From Paenibacillus artemisiicola (GTDB lineage: Bacteria > Bacillota > Bacilli > Paenibacillales > Paenibacillaceae), in the NCBI RefSeq assembly GCF_017652985.1, contig NZ_JAGGDJ010000015.1, positions 1 through 64,000 of the forward strand: a DNA stretch of 64,000 nt, read 5' to 3'. Positions within the stretch are counted from its first letter, which is position 1, and every line of letters starts with the position of its first letter. Below are positions 26,694-35,713 of this stretch, one piece after another. Below the pieces are notes generated by a model that did not search any database, had not been told where the DNA came from, and worked only from the letters and a program-made list of their open reading frames with translations. The position numbers and the translations under genes are program-made.

Positions 26694-28145
26694 TTAGGCG
26701 GCCACGGATTCGGTTTTCGCGGCCAGCAGCTTCTTGCGGATCATCAGCGTGAACGGAATCGCCGCCACCGCGATGAAGGTCGCGATCAGGAAGACGTCGT
26801 TGACGCTCATCGTGAAGGACAACAGCGGGATCGTCTGCGCGTTCCCTTCGCCGCTCTGCGTCAACTCGGCCGCGTGCGTCAGCGTATGGGACGCGAGCAG
26901 CGAGGTGAAGAGCGCGATCGCGAACGAGCCGCCGACGTTGCGCACCCAGTTCGTGACGGATGACGCGTGGCCGACCATCGACGGCCCGATCTCTTCCATG
27001 CCGGCCGTGCTCGTCGCGGCGGCCGCGAGCGACACGCCGAGATTGCGGACGGCCATCCACAGAATAATATAGATATGCGAGCTGCCGGTATGGAGCTGCG
27101 TCATCTCGTAGCTGCCGAAGATGATGAGCACGAGACCCGCGAACGTCATCCATTTCGCGCCGACTCGCGGATAGATTTTGCCGGCGATCGGCATCGCGAG
27201 CGCCATGATCAGCGAGGACGGCAGCAGGATCAGCCCGGTGTCCATCGCCGTCGTCTGCTGCACGTTCTGCAGGAAGAGCGGCACGAGCAGCGTGCCGGAG
27301 TATAGGCTGATCGTGATGATCGTATTCGCCACGAGCGTGATCGAGAAGCGGTAGTTGCCGAACACCCGCAGATTGAGCAGCGGGTTCTTCGATCGCAGCT
27401 CCAGCGCGATGAAGGCGATCAGGAAGACGACGCCGACCGCGAACAGGCCGATCGTCTTGCCGGAGCCCCAGCCCCAAGCGCGGCCTTCGCTGAGGGCGAC
27501 GAGCAGGGAGGCGCTGCTGATCACGACGGTGAAGAGGCCGAGCTTGTCGAGCTTGGACGGCGAGCCGATCCGGTAGCTCGGGATCATGACGGCGATGAAC
27601 GCGATGGCCAGGATGCCGATCGGCACGTTAATGAAGAACAGCCAATGCCAGCTGAACTGTTCGATAAGCCAGCCGCTGATCGTCGGGCCGAACGCGGGCG
27701 CGAGCATGGCCGACAGACCCCAGATGCTGACCGCGAACGGCTGCCGGTCGCGCGGGATGACTTGGAAGATGATCGTCATCGTCGCCGGCAGGATCAGTCC
27801 CGTGAAGATGCCCTGCAGGATGCGGAACACGATCAGCGATTCGATGTTCCACGCGAATCCGCACAGCAGCGAGAACGCGACGAAGCCGACCATCGCGTAC
27901 AAATAGACGTTTTTGAAGCCGAACTTGTCGCCGAGATAGCCCGTAAGCGGGGCGATCGTGCCGAGCGACAGCATAAAGCCGGTCAGGGTCCATTGGACGG
28001 TGCTCAGGCTCGCATGGAAATCGCTCATGAAGATGGTCAGCGCGACGTTGATCGTGCTGATGCCGAGGATGCTGAGGAACGCGCCGAAGAAGATGGCGAT
28101 CATAATAGGCCAGAAGCGGACGTTCGCTGCGGACGGAATGCTCAT
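26694..28145 (-). CDS. MFS multidrug exporter, DHA2 (EmrB/QacA) family
   Basis: 483 residues, 14 predicted membrane segments. Visible: DHA2 motif A GYLGDKFGFKNVYL, motif C region LSAMLAPAFGPTISGWL, and an FFINVPIGILA segment characteristic of EmrB-type pumps. Likely proton-driven drug efflux. Divergent from a TetR gene over 192 bp with palindromes at both promoters, so probably repressed by that regulator. Confidence 0.9.
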   Translation of the reverse strand: MSIPSAANVRFWPIMIAIFFGAFLSILGISTINVALTIFMSDFHASLSTVQWTLTGFMLSLGTIAPLTGYLGDKFGFKNVYLYAMVGFVAFSLLCGFAWNIESLIVFRILQGIFTGLILPATMTIIFQVIPRDRQPFAVSIWGLSAMLAPAFGPTISGWLIEQFSWHWLFFINVPIGILAIAFIAVMIPSYRIGSPSKLDKLGLFTVVISSASLLVALSEGRAWGWGSGKTIGLFAVGVVFLIAFIALELRSKNPLLNLRVFGNYRFSITLVANTIITISLYSGTLLVPLFLQNVQQTTAMDTGLILLPSSLIMALAMPIAGKIYPRVGAKWMTFAGLVLIIFGSYEMTQLHTGSSHIYIILWMAVRNLGVSLAAAATSTAGMEEIGPSMVGHASSVTNWVRNVGGSFAIALFTSLLASHTLTHAAELTQSGEGNAQTIPLLSFTMSVNDVFLIATFIAVAAIPFTLMIRKKLLAAKTESVAA

Positions 28146-28211
28146 AACGTATGGTTCTCTCCCTCGCTACATGGTAATGGCTTTATAAGCGCAACGCCAT
28201 TTTGTAGACCG

Positions 28212-28240
28212 ATCATACACCAACGCCTAGATAAAGTAAA
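28212..28240 (-). promoter_or_regulatory. Candidate promoter of the MFS exporter
   Basis: On the minus strand TTTACT (28240-28235), a 17-base spacer and TATGAT (28217-28212). The -35 element falls in an AAACT/AGTTT inverted repeat (about 28238-28262) that could be a repressor site. Confidence 0.5.
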
Positions 28241-28297
28241 CTCATTTTATCGATTTTAGTTTAGTTAGGATAGATAGTTTATTTCGTTTGCCGGATT

Positions 28298-28311
28298 GTG
28301 TATACTTACAC
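28298..28311. promoter_or_regulatory. Palindrome over tetR -10 region
   Basis: GTGTA-TACT-TACAC, a perfect 5-bp inverted repeat containing a TATACT -10-like hexamer on the plus strand. Position suits autoregulation by the TetR protein. Confidence 0.45.
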
Positions 28312-28337
28312 GTAAGGAAAGTGAGTGTGAGCGCTTA

Positions 28338-29024
28338 ATGGAAACGACCAACGACACGCAAAGCTGCCGGTATACGGACGAGACGATCAAGAACAAGTAC
28401 GTGGCCAAGCTACTCCATCCCGTGAAGACGAACGGCTTCCAGAGCCTGCGCATGGACGACATCGCCAAGACGATGGACCTGTCCAAAGCTACGTTGTACA
28501 AATATTTTCCGTCCCGCGATGAAATCATAGATCACCTGTCCCAGCTGTTCATCCGGTACATCGTCGGCTCCGAGAACCAGCTCGAGTCCGGCAGTCTGGA
28601 CGCCTATGTCAAAGGCTTCAAGTCTTCGTTCGCCCAGACGCTGCTGATCGCGAACTACGGCACGGAGGCGTTCTTCGGCGATCTTCGCGAGGTCTACCCT
28701 CAGCTGATGGCCGCCATCGACGTCGCCGTGAGCGAACGGAACGACCGGCTTCGGCAGTTCTGCGAACGCGGCATGGCGGAAGGCTTTTTCCACGAGGCCA
28801 ACGCGACGCTGCTTATCGTGCAGGATGAGCTGATGTTCCGGCATTTGCTGGATCCCCACTACTTGATGCGGCATAATTTGACGCTCCGGGGCGCCGTGGC
28901 CGATTATTACGCGATCAAGAAGCGGCAGCTGTTCAAGCCGGCCGTCTACGAGCAGGTAGACGACTCCGGCATGGCGGAGCGGTTCGAGCAGCTGGTGCGC
29001 AAAGTGACGTACGGCGTGTATTAG
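28338..29024 (+). CDS. TetR-family regulator (divergent from MFS exporter)
   Basis: 228 residues. N-terminal TetR HTH: GFQSLRMDDIAKTMDLSKAT and LYKYFPSRDEII; ligand-binding C-terminal domain is variable. ATG 28338 has AAGGAAAGTGAG upstream, somewhat distant; an in-frame TTG at 28296 is possible. Likely represses the divergent exporter gene. Confidence 0.85.
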   Translation: METTNDTQSCRYTDETIKNKYVAKLLHPVKTNGFQSLRMDDIAKTMDLSKATLYKYFPSRDEIIDHLSQLFIRYIVGSENQLESGSLDAYVKGFKSSFAQTLLIANYGTEAFFGDLREVYPQLMAAIDVAVSERNDRLRQFCERGMAEGFFHEANATLLIVQDELMFRHLLDPHYLMRHNLTLRGAVADYYAIKKRQLFKPAVYEQVDDSGMAERFEQLVRKVTYGVY

Positions 29025-29074
29025 CTGCCTTATCGCCGGCGGGCGGCGAAGTTCGACCAAGCGGCGTACACGAC

Positions 29075-29114
29075 AAAAAGCCTCCAATTCTTCGGCGGAA
29101 TTGGAGGCTTTTTT
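29075..29114. terminator. Terminator after tetR
   Basis: AAAAAGCCTCCAATT pairs with AATTGGAGGCTTTTTT around a 9-base loop. Confidence 0.9.
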
Positions 29115-29156
29115 ACGTTCGTCGGCCGGACTCCGGTGCCGGTTAGCTCCCCCGTA

Positions 29157-29279
29157 AGCGAGCCCGTTACCTTCCCGGGCTTCTCGGGCTGATTTTAAGG
29201 TCATGTAGGTTACCTCATCACCTACTTATGCCTAACCAGGCTGCTTTTCTGCTCAAGAAGGTTATCTCATTACCTTCTT
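29157..29279. repeat. Left cluster of three hairpin repeats
   Basis: Three degenerate inverted repeats at about 29157-29183, 29205-29225 and 29255-29279, spaced about 50 bp. The clearest are GTAGGT-TACCTCATC-ACCTAC and AAGAAGGT-TATCTCATT-ACCTTCTT. Stems differ with compensating changes while the loop (TAYCTCATY) is conserved, the pattern expected of an RNA or single-strand DNA hairpin. GCTCA or GGTCA precedes the units. The same family recurs on the far side of the APH-fold gene. Identity unknown. Confidence 0.7.
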
Positions 29280-29292
29280 ATTGCAAAGGCTA

Positions 29293-29368
29293 TGTTCTCG
29301 ACAGCAAGGAATAGGAGAACACAACGTCGAATAAGAAAAACAGGTTGGTGTCATCCTGCCTGTTTTTT
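29293..29368 (+). promoter_or_regulatory. Leader hairpins ahead of the APH-fold gene
   Basis: An inverted repeat TGTTCTC (29293-29299)/GAGAACA (29315-29321) is followed by AACAGG...CCTGTT (29339-29364) with a T6 run, i.e. a terminator-like structure about 80 bp before the gene. It could end upstream transcription or act as an attenuator. No leader peptide could be assigned confidently. Confidence 0.5.
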
Positions 29369-29450
29369 GTGAAGTATACAAACGCCAGACTTCGACGGAT
29401 GGCTTACGGTTGAGCTATTGGGCAGTTTAACGTAAAGGGTGATATTGCCG

Positions 29451-30386
29451 GTGGAATCAATGGAGTTAATTCTAAACTATTTAGGGTCAATAGAATTTCC
29501 TTTAGGAACACCGAAAACACTTATAAAAATGTCTAGCGGATTCAGTAACTATAATTACTTGCTTACGACCAGTCTAGGTAAGTATAGAATTAGAGTTTCC
29601 CAATATTCCAGCCATGTAGACGAATTGAAGGCAGAACAAATGATTTTGAAATGGGCGGCGGAAAAAAATGATCTGATCGTTCCGATGCTTGGCCTTGCCA
29701 GACTGCCGAACGGGACGGACTATAGTCTGTTCCCCTACCTTGATGCCGACCCGGCATTCGATATCAATAACGAAAAGCTGATGCGGGATGCGGGCAGAGC
29801 ACTCGCCAAATATCACCTCTCTGTTGACGGGTATAGGGATAAATTGCCGTGGAAGCCCCTAAACGAGACATTCAGCAATGAAACGATCCATGTTGAAGAA
29901 CTCCGAACAATCGTAGATAAACAAACGTTATCAGAGTACCCGGGATTTTGGGACAGCGTTGAAAACCTGCTGCAACGCATGAAAAATGCTGAAAAGTTTT
30001 TGAACCAAGAGCCATACTCTTTGCTGCCTCATCTGCCTTGTCATGGAGATTTCGCACCTGCTAATCTGTTGACACTCGGAGAAAATGTAGCAGGCATTAT
30101 TGATTTTGAGTGCTGTCGTTGGGCACCAAGGTTATATGATTTAACTACTTTTTTGCTTTCTTTGCAGCAAAGTGAGGGGTATGAGGCGGTTATGTCATCA
30201 TGGTTCATAGAAGGATACCAATCCATAATTCCCTTATCACAGATTGAACTGATACTAATCCCCGTTCTTCAAAATATCCCTTCTCTGGAGTCGGCAAATA
30301 GACATTTAAAAAGAGTAATTCGCGGAGACCAAAAATTGCACGCTGGTTTAGTTATGTACTGGGAACGTAGTACTATAAACTTCTGA
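29451..30386 (+). CDS. APH-fold kinase (aminoglycoside phosphotransferase family)
   Basis: 311 residues, protein-kinase-like APH/choline-kinase fold. Visible: GFSNYNYLLTTSLGKYRIRV (nucleotide-binding loop and Lys/Arg), catalytic HGDFAPANLL with Asp and Asn, and IIDFECCRW with the metal-binding Asp. Could phosphorylate a drug, homoserine or another hydroxyl substrate; the sequence does not decide. GTG 29451 has AAAGGGTG nine bases upstream; ATG 29460 is an alternative. Codons are much richer in A/T than in all neighbours, and hairpin-repeat clusters flank it, both suggesting acquisition. Confidence 0.8.
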   Translation: MESMELILNYLGSIEFPLGTPKTLIKMSSGFSNYNYLLTTSLGKYRIRVSQYSSHVDELKAEQMILKWAAEKNDLIVPMLGLARLPNGTDYSLFPYLDADPAFDINNEKLMRDAGRALAKYHLSVDGYRDKLPWKPLNETFSNETIHVEELRTIVDKQTLSEYPGFWDSVENLLQRMKNAEKFLNQEPYSLLPHLPCHGDFAPANLLTLGENVAGIIDFECCRWAPRLYDLTTFLLSLQQSEGYEAVMSSWFIEGYQSIIPLSQIELILIPVLQNIPSLESANRHLKRVIRGDQKLHAGLVMYWERSTINF

Positions 30387-30410
30387 ACTAACGATACTTT
30401 AGCTTAATAA

Positions 30411-30436
30411 ACCGCCTTTATAAGGGCGGTTTTTCT
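30411..30436 (+). terminator. Terminator after APH-fold gene
   Basis: ACCGCC pairs with GGCGGT around TTTATAAG and is followed by a T-rich tract. Confidence 0.85.
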
Positions 30437-30501
30437 TTTGGCTGAAAATCAACAATAAGACCTAACATAGCCATTGCAAAAAGGGCCGCTTTTCCGCTCA
30501 T

Positions 30502-30624
30502 GAGGGTTGCCACGTCGCCTTCTCGCGCTAATTCGAACCGGGTTCAGCTCAAGAAGGTTGTCCCATCACCTTCTTGCGCTAGTTCGGCCCGCTTTCGGGT
30601 CATGTTGGTTATCCCATCACCCGC
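30502..30624. repeat. Right cluster of three hairpin repeats
   Basis: Same family as 29157-29279, same orientation, spaced about 50 bp: units at 30502-30522 (degenerate), 30551-30575 (AAGAAGGT-TGTCCCATC-ACCTTCTT, perfect 8-bp stem) and 30604-30624 (degenerate stem, loop TATCCCATC conserved). GCTCA, GCTCA and GGTCA precede the three. Between repeats the DNA has no coding signal. Confidence 0.7.
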
Positions 30625-30666
30625 TTACGAAGATTCGCGGCAGCAAGCACGCCTGAAACGACGCGC

Positions 30667-30692
30667 AAAAAGCCGCCCCTAAGCTCTCGGCT
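30667..30692 (-). terminator. Terminator after large GGDEF gene
   Basis: AGCCG/CGGCT stem with T5 on the minus strand, 66 bp past the stop. Confidence 0.55.
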
Positions 30693-30757
30693 CCTTGACG
30701 GCCTTATGCGCGCAACCATGCTTTACACCGCTTCCAAGCCCGGCGCCGCAAGCCCGA

Positions 30758-33700
30758 TCAGTCGGACTTCCCGTGCCGGACCGCCGACGCTTCCGGCATC
30801 CCGCTCCGCGACGACACGCGGTTGCGCGCGCGCTTCGCCTCGTACAGGCATATGTCCGCGTCGGACACGAGCGCTTCCTCCTCGCTGCCGAACGCCGGCA
30901 CGACCGTCGCCACGCCGAGGCTGATCGTCACGAAGCGGCCGACCTTCGAGTTCGCGTGCGCGATTTCCTTGCCCTCCACCTGCGCCCGGAGCGTCTCCGC
31001 GAGCGCCGCGGCTTCCGGCCCGTCCGTGCCGGGAAGCACGACCGCGAACTCTTCGCCGCCGTAACGGGCGACGAACCGGTCCGGCTGCTTCAGCGCCGCG
31101 CGAAGCAGCGACGCGACCGTCCGCAGGCACATGTCGCCGCCGAGATGGCCGTACGTATCGTTGTACGCCTTGAAATAATCGATGTCGAGCAAAATGAGCG
31201 ACAGCGGCTCTTTCCTCAGCGCGTGCCGGTTCCATTCCGCGCGCAGCTGCTCGTTGAAATACCGCCGGTTGAACACGCCGGTCAAGCCGTCGAGCGACGA
31301 CAGCTTGCGGAGCTCGTCGTTCGCTTCCTGCAGCTTCGTCTGAATCGCGATGCGGCCCGTGATGTCGGACAGCGAGACGAGCACGCTCCGCAGGCGCCCG
31401 AACCCGTCGAGCACCGGCGAACAGTTGCAGGACAGCATGACGCGCTCGCCGTCCGGCCGCTCGAAGACGTATTCGTAGTCGGACACCGGCCGTCCCGTGC
31501 GCATGACGATCGACACCGGATACGCCTCGGGCGCGAGCCGCTCGCCGTCCAAGCCGTATACCGTCCAATTCGGATCCCGGAAAGCCCGGCCCTCGATCGA
31601 CGTCTTCGGCAAGCCGAAAATATCCTCCGCCATCCGGTTCGCCATCGAAATCATCCCGTCTTCCTCCACGACGATGATGCCGGAGGGCACCGTCTCGATG
31701 ATCGTGACGAGCCGCAGACGGCTTTCCCGCGCGGCCTGCTCCAGTTCCTTGCGCGCCGACACGTCCTGGAAGTAGACGGACAGCCCGTCCCGCGACGGAT
31801 AAATCCGCATCTCGTACCAGGCGTTCAACCGCGGGAGGAAGGCTTCCGCCGAGACCGGCGTCCGCTCGTCCGCCGCCTTGCGGAAGCCGTCCGCGAGCGC
31901 GGCTTCCGCCGCTTCCGGAAACGCCTCCCGGAGCGGCCGCCCCAAGACCGCCGAACGGTCTTGTCCCAGCATGCGCTCGGCTTCGCTGTTCACGTACGCG
32001 AACGTTCCGTCGTTGTCGAACGCCATGAACGCGTCCGTGATGCTTTCGAGCACGCTGCGAATGCGCGCCTGCGACTCCCGGTACGCCGCCTCGGCTTCCT
32101 TCAGCGGCGTAATGTCGCGCGTGACCGAGACGACGCCGCTCGGTTCCCCGCCGTTGCCGCGCAGGGTCGAGTACGACGTCTGAAAATGCCGGTCTGCCCC
32201 GTCCGCCTGTCCCGATCCCGAAACGGTCCATTCGACGACGGACGCCTTTTCTTCGAGCGCGAGCCGCTGCGCGTCCTCGTGCAGGCCGGCGTTGACGGGA
32301 TCAAGCGCTTCGCGGATGGACCGGCCTTCGTACCGGTTCTGGAACATCCCGCCGTCATGGACGATGGTGCGCCCATGGATCCCCGTCTGCTTGAGCTCGG
32401 CGTCGTACGTCGTCACCACTTCGTCCATGGAGCCGACGATCAATCGGAACCGCTCTTCGCTGGCCTTAAGCTCCTGCTCGACCTTCCGCTGCTCCGTGAT
32501 GTCGATGCCGATGCCGATGATATGCCGCGCGCCGCCGGGTTCCCGCAGCATCGTGTTCGACCAGGCGATGAGCCGCCGCTTCCCGTCGCGCGAGCGCCAA
32601 TGATTCTCGTTCGCCGTGCTCCCGCCGTCGGCCAGCAGTCCTCGCAGCCGCGCTTCCACGTCCGCCCGTTCTTCATCCGGAATGAGCATGTCGTAGATGG
32701 AGGCGCCCCGCAATTCGTCGAACGCATAGCCCGTCGCCAGCTCGCAGCTGCGGTTGAACCGCAAAATATGGCCGCGATCGTCCAGAACGACGATCAGCGA
32801 CGCCGCCGTGTCGACGATGGAGGCGGCGAAATTGCGCTCGCCGCGGAGCGCCTCCGTATGCTCCAGAACGGTGTCGGCCATGGCGTTGAACGTCAGGCCG
32901 AGCTGCCGGAACTCGACCGTCGAGGCTTCCAGCACGCCAGGCTCGATCCGGTAATGGTACCCGCCCTCGCGGATATGGCGCACGCCGCGGAGCAGGTGGT
33001 TGACCGGCATCGCGATTTTTTTGGACGTGCGCAGCATGACGAGCACCGCGGCCAGCATGGCGAGCAGGAGAAACAGGGAGGCGTATTTGAGCTCCGTATA
33101 CAGCGAAGCGTACACGTCCTTTTTGGCGGCTTCCCCGACGATCAGCCAGCTGCCGTCCTTCGTCCACCGGTAATCGCCGTACACCGAGATGCCGCAGTAA
33201 TTGTCGTACGAACGAACCGTCCCGATGCCCGCTCTGGCATCGGCCAGCAGCCCTTCGCCGATATGCACCGGCTTGTCCGAGCCGCTGCCTTCGCCCGTGA
33301 TGAGCGTGCCGTCGCGATCGACGAGATAGGTCTGGCCCTGCTTCCCGTACGTGAACCGGTCCAGCAGCTGCTCGACGGTCGTCAGCTCGACCGCGCCCAT
33401 GGCCACGCCTTTGAAGGTCCCGTCGTCGCCTTGGACCGGCACCGCGAAGACGATGATGCGCGAGCCGTCCTTGAGCGAGCGCAGCACGTCCGATACGGTT
33501 TCCGTCCCTTGCTTGGCTGCCGCGAAGTAATCGCGGTCCCCGACGTTCAGCCCTTCCGGCGTCGAGCCGTCCGGCCCGACGAAGCTGAGCGACCGGAATT
33601 CGGCGTGATTGCGCTGCATGAGCGCGATCAACCGGTTCGCGTTCGCGGCATCCCCGTCCTTCAAGGCGGGGTAGTTCGCGACGACGCGGATGTCCGACAG

Positions 33701-33910
33701 CCGGTCGCCGAGCCATTTATCGATGAACTGCTGCTGGAGCAGCAGCGTTTGCTGCAACTGATGATGAATGGTTTGGCGCTGGTTCACGAGCTCGATGTAC
33801 GAAAAAATGAGCGTGCACGCGCAGCCGACGATCAGGACGAAGACGAGGCCGAGCGAGCGCAGCTTGTCGTTCAGCGTCGGTTTTCGTTCGAAGAGGGGCA
33901 TGGCGTTCAT
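30758..33910 (-). CDS. Cache-HAMP-PAS(4)-GGDEF diguanylate cyclase
   Basis: 1050 residues. First membrane helix about 20-41, an extracellular double-Cache sensor to about 275, second helix about 275-295, a HAMP-like linker, four PAS repeats (about 360-880) and a C-terminal GGDEF domain with active ARYGGEEFAV. It would make cyclic di-GMP in response to an external ligand. The inhibitory I-site RXXD is replaced by KQPD, so product inhibition may be weak. GGGAGTGA lies upstream of ATG 33910. Confidence 0.92.
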   Translation of the reverse strand: MNAMPLFERKPTLNDKLRSLGLVFVLIVGCACTLIFSYIELVNQRQTIHHQLQQTLLLQQQFIDKWLGDRLSDIRVVANYPALKDGDAANANRLIALMQRNHAEFRSLSFVGPDGSTPEGLNVGDRDYFAAAKQGTETVSDVLRSLKDGSRIIVFAVPVQGDDGTFKGVAMGAVELTTVEQLLDRFTYGKQGQTYLVDRDGTLITGEGSGSDKPVHIGEGLLADARAGIGTVRSYDNYCGISVYGDYRWTKDGSWLIVGEAAKKDVYASLYTELKYASLFLLLAMLAAVLVMLRTSKKIAMPVNHLLRGVRHIREGGYHYRIEPGVLEASTVEFRQLGLTFNAMADTVLEHTEALRGERNFAASIVDTAASLIVVLDDRGHILRFNRSCELATGYAFDELRGASIYDMLIPDEERADVEARLRGLLADGGSTANENHWRSRDGKRRLIAWSNTMLREPGGARHIIGIGIDITEQRKVEQELKASEERFRLIVGSMDEVVTTYDAELKQTGIHGRTIVHDGGMFQNRYEGRSIREALDPVNAGLHEDAQRLALEEKASVVEWTVSGSGQADGADRHFQTSYSTLRGNGGEPSGVVSVTRDITPLKEAEAAYRESQARIRSVLESITDAFMAFDNDGTFAYVNSEAERMLGQDRSAVLGRPLREAFPEAAEAALADGFRKAADERTPVSAEAFLPRLNAWYEMRIYPSRDGLSVYFQDVSARKELEQAARESRLRLVTIIETVPSGIIVVEEDGMISMANRMAEDIFGLPKTSIEGRAFRDPNWTVYGLDGERLAPEAYPVSIVMRTGRPVSDYEYVFERPDGERVMLSCNCSPVLDGFGRLRSVLVSLSDITGRIAIQTKLQEANDELRKLSSLDGLTGVFNRRYFNEQLRAEWNRHALRKEPLSLILLDIDYFKAYNDTYGHLGGDMCLRTVASLLRAALKQPDRFVARYGGEEFAVVLPGTDGPEAAALAETLRAQVEGKEIAHANSKVGRFVTISLGVATVVPAFGSEEEALVSDADICLYEAKRARNRVSSRSGMPEASAVRHGKSD

Positions 33911-34040
33911 GCGGCGTCACTCCCTTGCGGATGGCTGCCCCTTACTGCTAAGCGGCGAAACTGATAAATTCGACAAAAATCCGGCAATTCCTCTCACTCA
34001 CCTCGCTTTCTTGTCGGTTTTTGTCCGAAGAAGCAGCAAA

Positions 34041-34062
34041 AAAACCCGCCTAAGCGGGTTTC
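34041..34062 (-). terminator. Terminator downstream of PLD-like gene
   Basis: AAACCCGC-nnnn-GCGGGTTT with seven T residues on the minus strand, 110 bp past the gene. Confidence 0.75.
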
Positions 34063-34171
34063 GGTGCGCAGCCCGTGCCGGTACCGGCCGGCTGCCGGGC
34101 AATAACGGGAAAGGGGCCAATATGGATTAACGGATATACGGACTTGCGCCGGACGCCGGATGTCGCCGCCG

Positions 34172-34984
34172 TCACTTCTCGCAGGCGACGCCGTCGCCGT
34201 CCCCGTCCATTTTGGCGCTGTATCCGGGGTCGCCTCGGCGCAGCGGCGCCTTGCCGGCGGCTTTCGCTTCCGCGCAGCTGCGGAAGACGGCCGCGCCGGC
34301 CGCATTCGGCGCTCCCGCGTCGGCGGGCGCTTCCGTCGAAGACTCGACGGATTCGTCGGGCGGCGAGCCCGGTGTGCCGCCGGTGCCGCCGGTGCCGCCG
34401 GTGCCGCTCGCGATGCTCGGCGCGATCGGCGCAAACGCCGACGTATCCGTCCACATCGACTCGAATTGATGCGCGAACGACTCCGCGACCCCCTCGTCGC
34501 GCAGCACCATCAGCACCTCGTCGTTATCCGTGCTGGCGGCCTTCGAATAGTTGAACGAGCCGGTCGTCGCGGTTTTGCCGTCCGCGATCGTCATTTTGAG
34601 ATGCATGAGCCCGCTGTGCGTGTTCAGCTTCATCGGAACGCCCGCGCTGCCGAGCAGCTTGAGCGCCTCCTTCTGGCTCTTGCCCTGGGCCTGGATGCGG
34701 TCGGTGATCAGGCGCACCGCGACGCCGCGGTTCTTCGCGCGCTTGATCGCGTCGACGATATCCGGCTTCGTCAAGCTGTAAATGGCGATGTCGAGCGTCC
34801 GCTCGGCGCCGTCGATGACGCCGATCAAGAGCTTCTCCGGCTGCTGGCCGGCTTGCGTGAACGCCCATTCCGCTCGGATTCCGTCTTGCCCGGCCGGGGC
34901 CGTCGCCGAAGGCGAAGCGGACAGCGAACAGCCCGCGGCGAATACGGTCAACAGCGCCGTCAGTACGATTGCGATGCGTTTCAT
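34172..34984 (-). CDS. Phospholipase D-like lipoprotein with Excalibur domain
   Basis: 270 residues. Lipoprotein signal ending LLTVFAAGC; one PLD motif HLKMTIADGKTATTGSFN (H-X-K-X4-D), so it should work as a dimer like other single-HKD nucleases or phospholipases; a Gly-Thr repeat linker (GTGGTGGTGG); and a C-terminal Excalibur calcium-binding motif CAEAKAAGK to DGDGDGVACEK. Surface-attached nuclease is the likeliest role. AGGAGG decides ATG 34984. Confidence 0.88.
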   Translation of the reverse strand: MKRIAIVLTALLTVFAAGCSLSASPSATAPAGQDGIRAEWAFTQAGQQPEKLLIGVIDGAERTLDIAIYSLTKPDIVDAIKRAKNRGVAVRLITDRIQAQGKSQKEALKLLGSAGVPMKLNTHSGLMHLKMTIADGKTATTGSFNYSKAASTDNDEVLMVLRDEGVAESFAHQFESMWTDTSAFAPIAPSIASGTGGTGGTGGTPGSPPDESVESSTEAPADAGAPNAAGAAVFRSCAEAKAAGKAPLRRGDPGYSAKMDGDGDGVACEK

Positions 34985-35071
34985 GGCGCTCCTCCTGCTT
35001 GCGGTTTCCCTTAGTTTACCACGAAACGCCCGGGGATCAACCTCGCCGCGGGCGGAACCGGCCCCGACGCG

Positions 35072-35121
35072 AAAAGAAGCCATTGCCGGCCGGCTGCCGC
35101 CGGAAAGCAATGGCTTCTTTT
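35072..35121. terminator. Terminator after VOC gene
   Basis: AAAAGAAGCCATTGC and its complement with a GC-rich loop; T-rich on both sides. Confidence 0.85.
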
Positions 35122-35138
35122 TGCGCGAAGGAGCGAGC

Positions 35139-35555
35139 TTAGCCTTGGTTAACGGCGCTCTCGTCCATATAGATGACTTCCCACAGATGGCCGTCGACGT
35201 CCTGGAAGCTCCAGGCGTACATGAAGCCGTGGTCCTGCGGATCGTTCGAGATTTTGCCGCCGGAGGACAGCGCCTTGTAGACGATTTCGTCCACTTTTTC
35301 GCGGCTGTCGGCGGAGATGGCCAGAATCACTTCCGTGCTCTTGCTCGCGTCGGCCACTTTCTTTTGCGTGAAGTTTTTGAAGTACGGCTCGGACAGCAGC
35401 ATGACGAAAATATGCCCGCTCACGACCATGCAGGCCGCGTTCTCGTCGGAAAACTGCGAATTGAAGCCGAAGCCGACCTCGTTGAAGAACGTCACGGATT
35501 TTTTCAAATCCTTGACCGGCAAATTGATGAAAATTTTATCGGATTGAATACTCAT
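35139..35555 (-). CDS. VOC (glyoxalase/bleomycin-resistance fold) protein
   Basis: 138 residues. Starts IFINLPVKDLKKSVTFF and ends with FQDVDGHLWEVIYMD, the usual VOC framing; paired beta-alpha-beta repeats. Closest in style to PhnB/YdeO-like proteins of unknown activity rather than glyoxalase I, since the His/Glu metal set is incomplete. Confidence 0.85.
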   Translation of the reverse strand: MSIQSDKIFINLPVKDLKKSVTFFNEVGFGFNSQFSDENAACMVVSGHIFVMLLSEPYFKNFTQKKVADASKSTEVILAISADSREKVDEIVYKALSSGGKISNDPQDHGFMYAWSFQDVDGHLWEVIYMDESAVNQG

Positions 35556-35713
35556 TCTCGATCACCTCTTCGTCAGGATAGAGGATTCGTTCGGCCAAGT
35601 CAAACGCGGCATCCGCCGATGTCGGTTGATCGTCGATTTTGTCGATGCCAGCCGGACGAACCTTTGGTATAATTCCGGTAACGCTTGCTTTTCAGGCAGA
35701 ATGGCGGTCTATC

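Noticed and set aside
29157..30624. CRISPR array
   Set aside because: The repeats vary in their stems, spacers are not unique segments of constant length, and no cas genes are present.
29157..30624. Integron attC sites around a resistance cassette
   Set aside because: No RYYYAAC/GTTRRRY core pairs were found, and there is no integrase gene in the window.
30695..33964. A 1089-codon plus-strand open frame opposite the PAS-GGDEF gene
   Set aside because: It is antisense to a protein with clear domains; the translation is Arg/His/Pro-rich with no family motif, as expected from a GC-rich complement.
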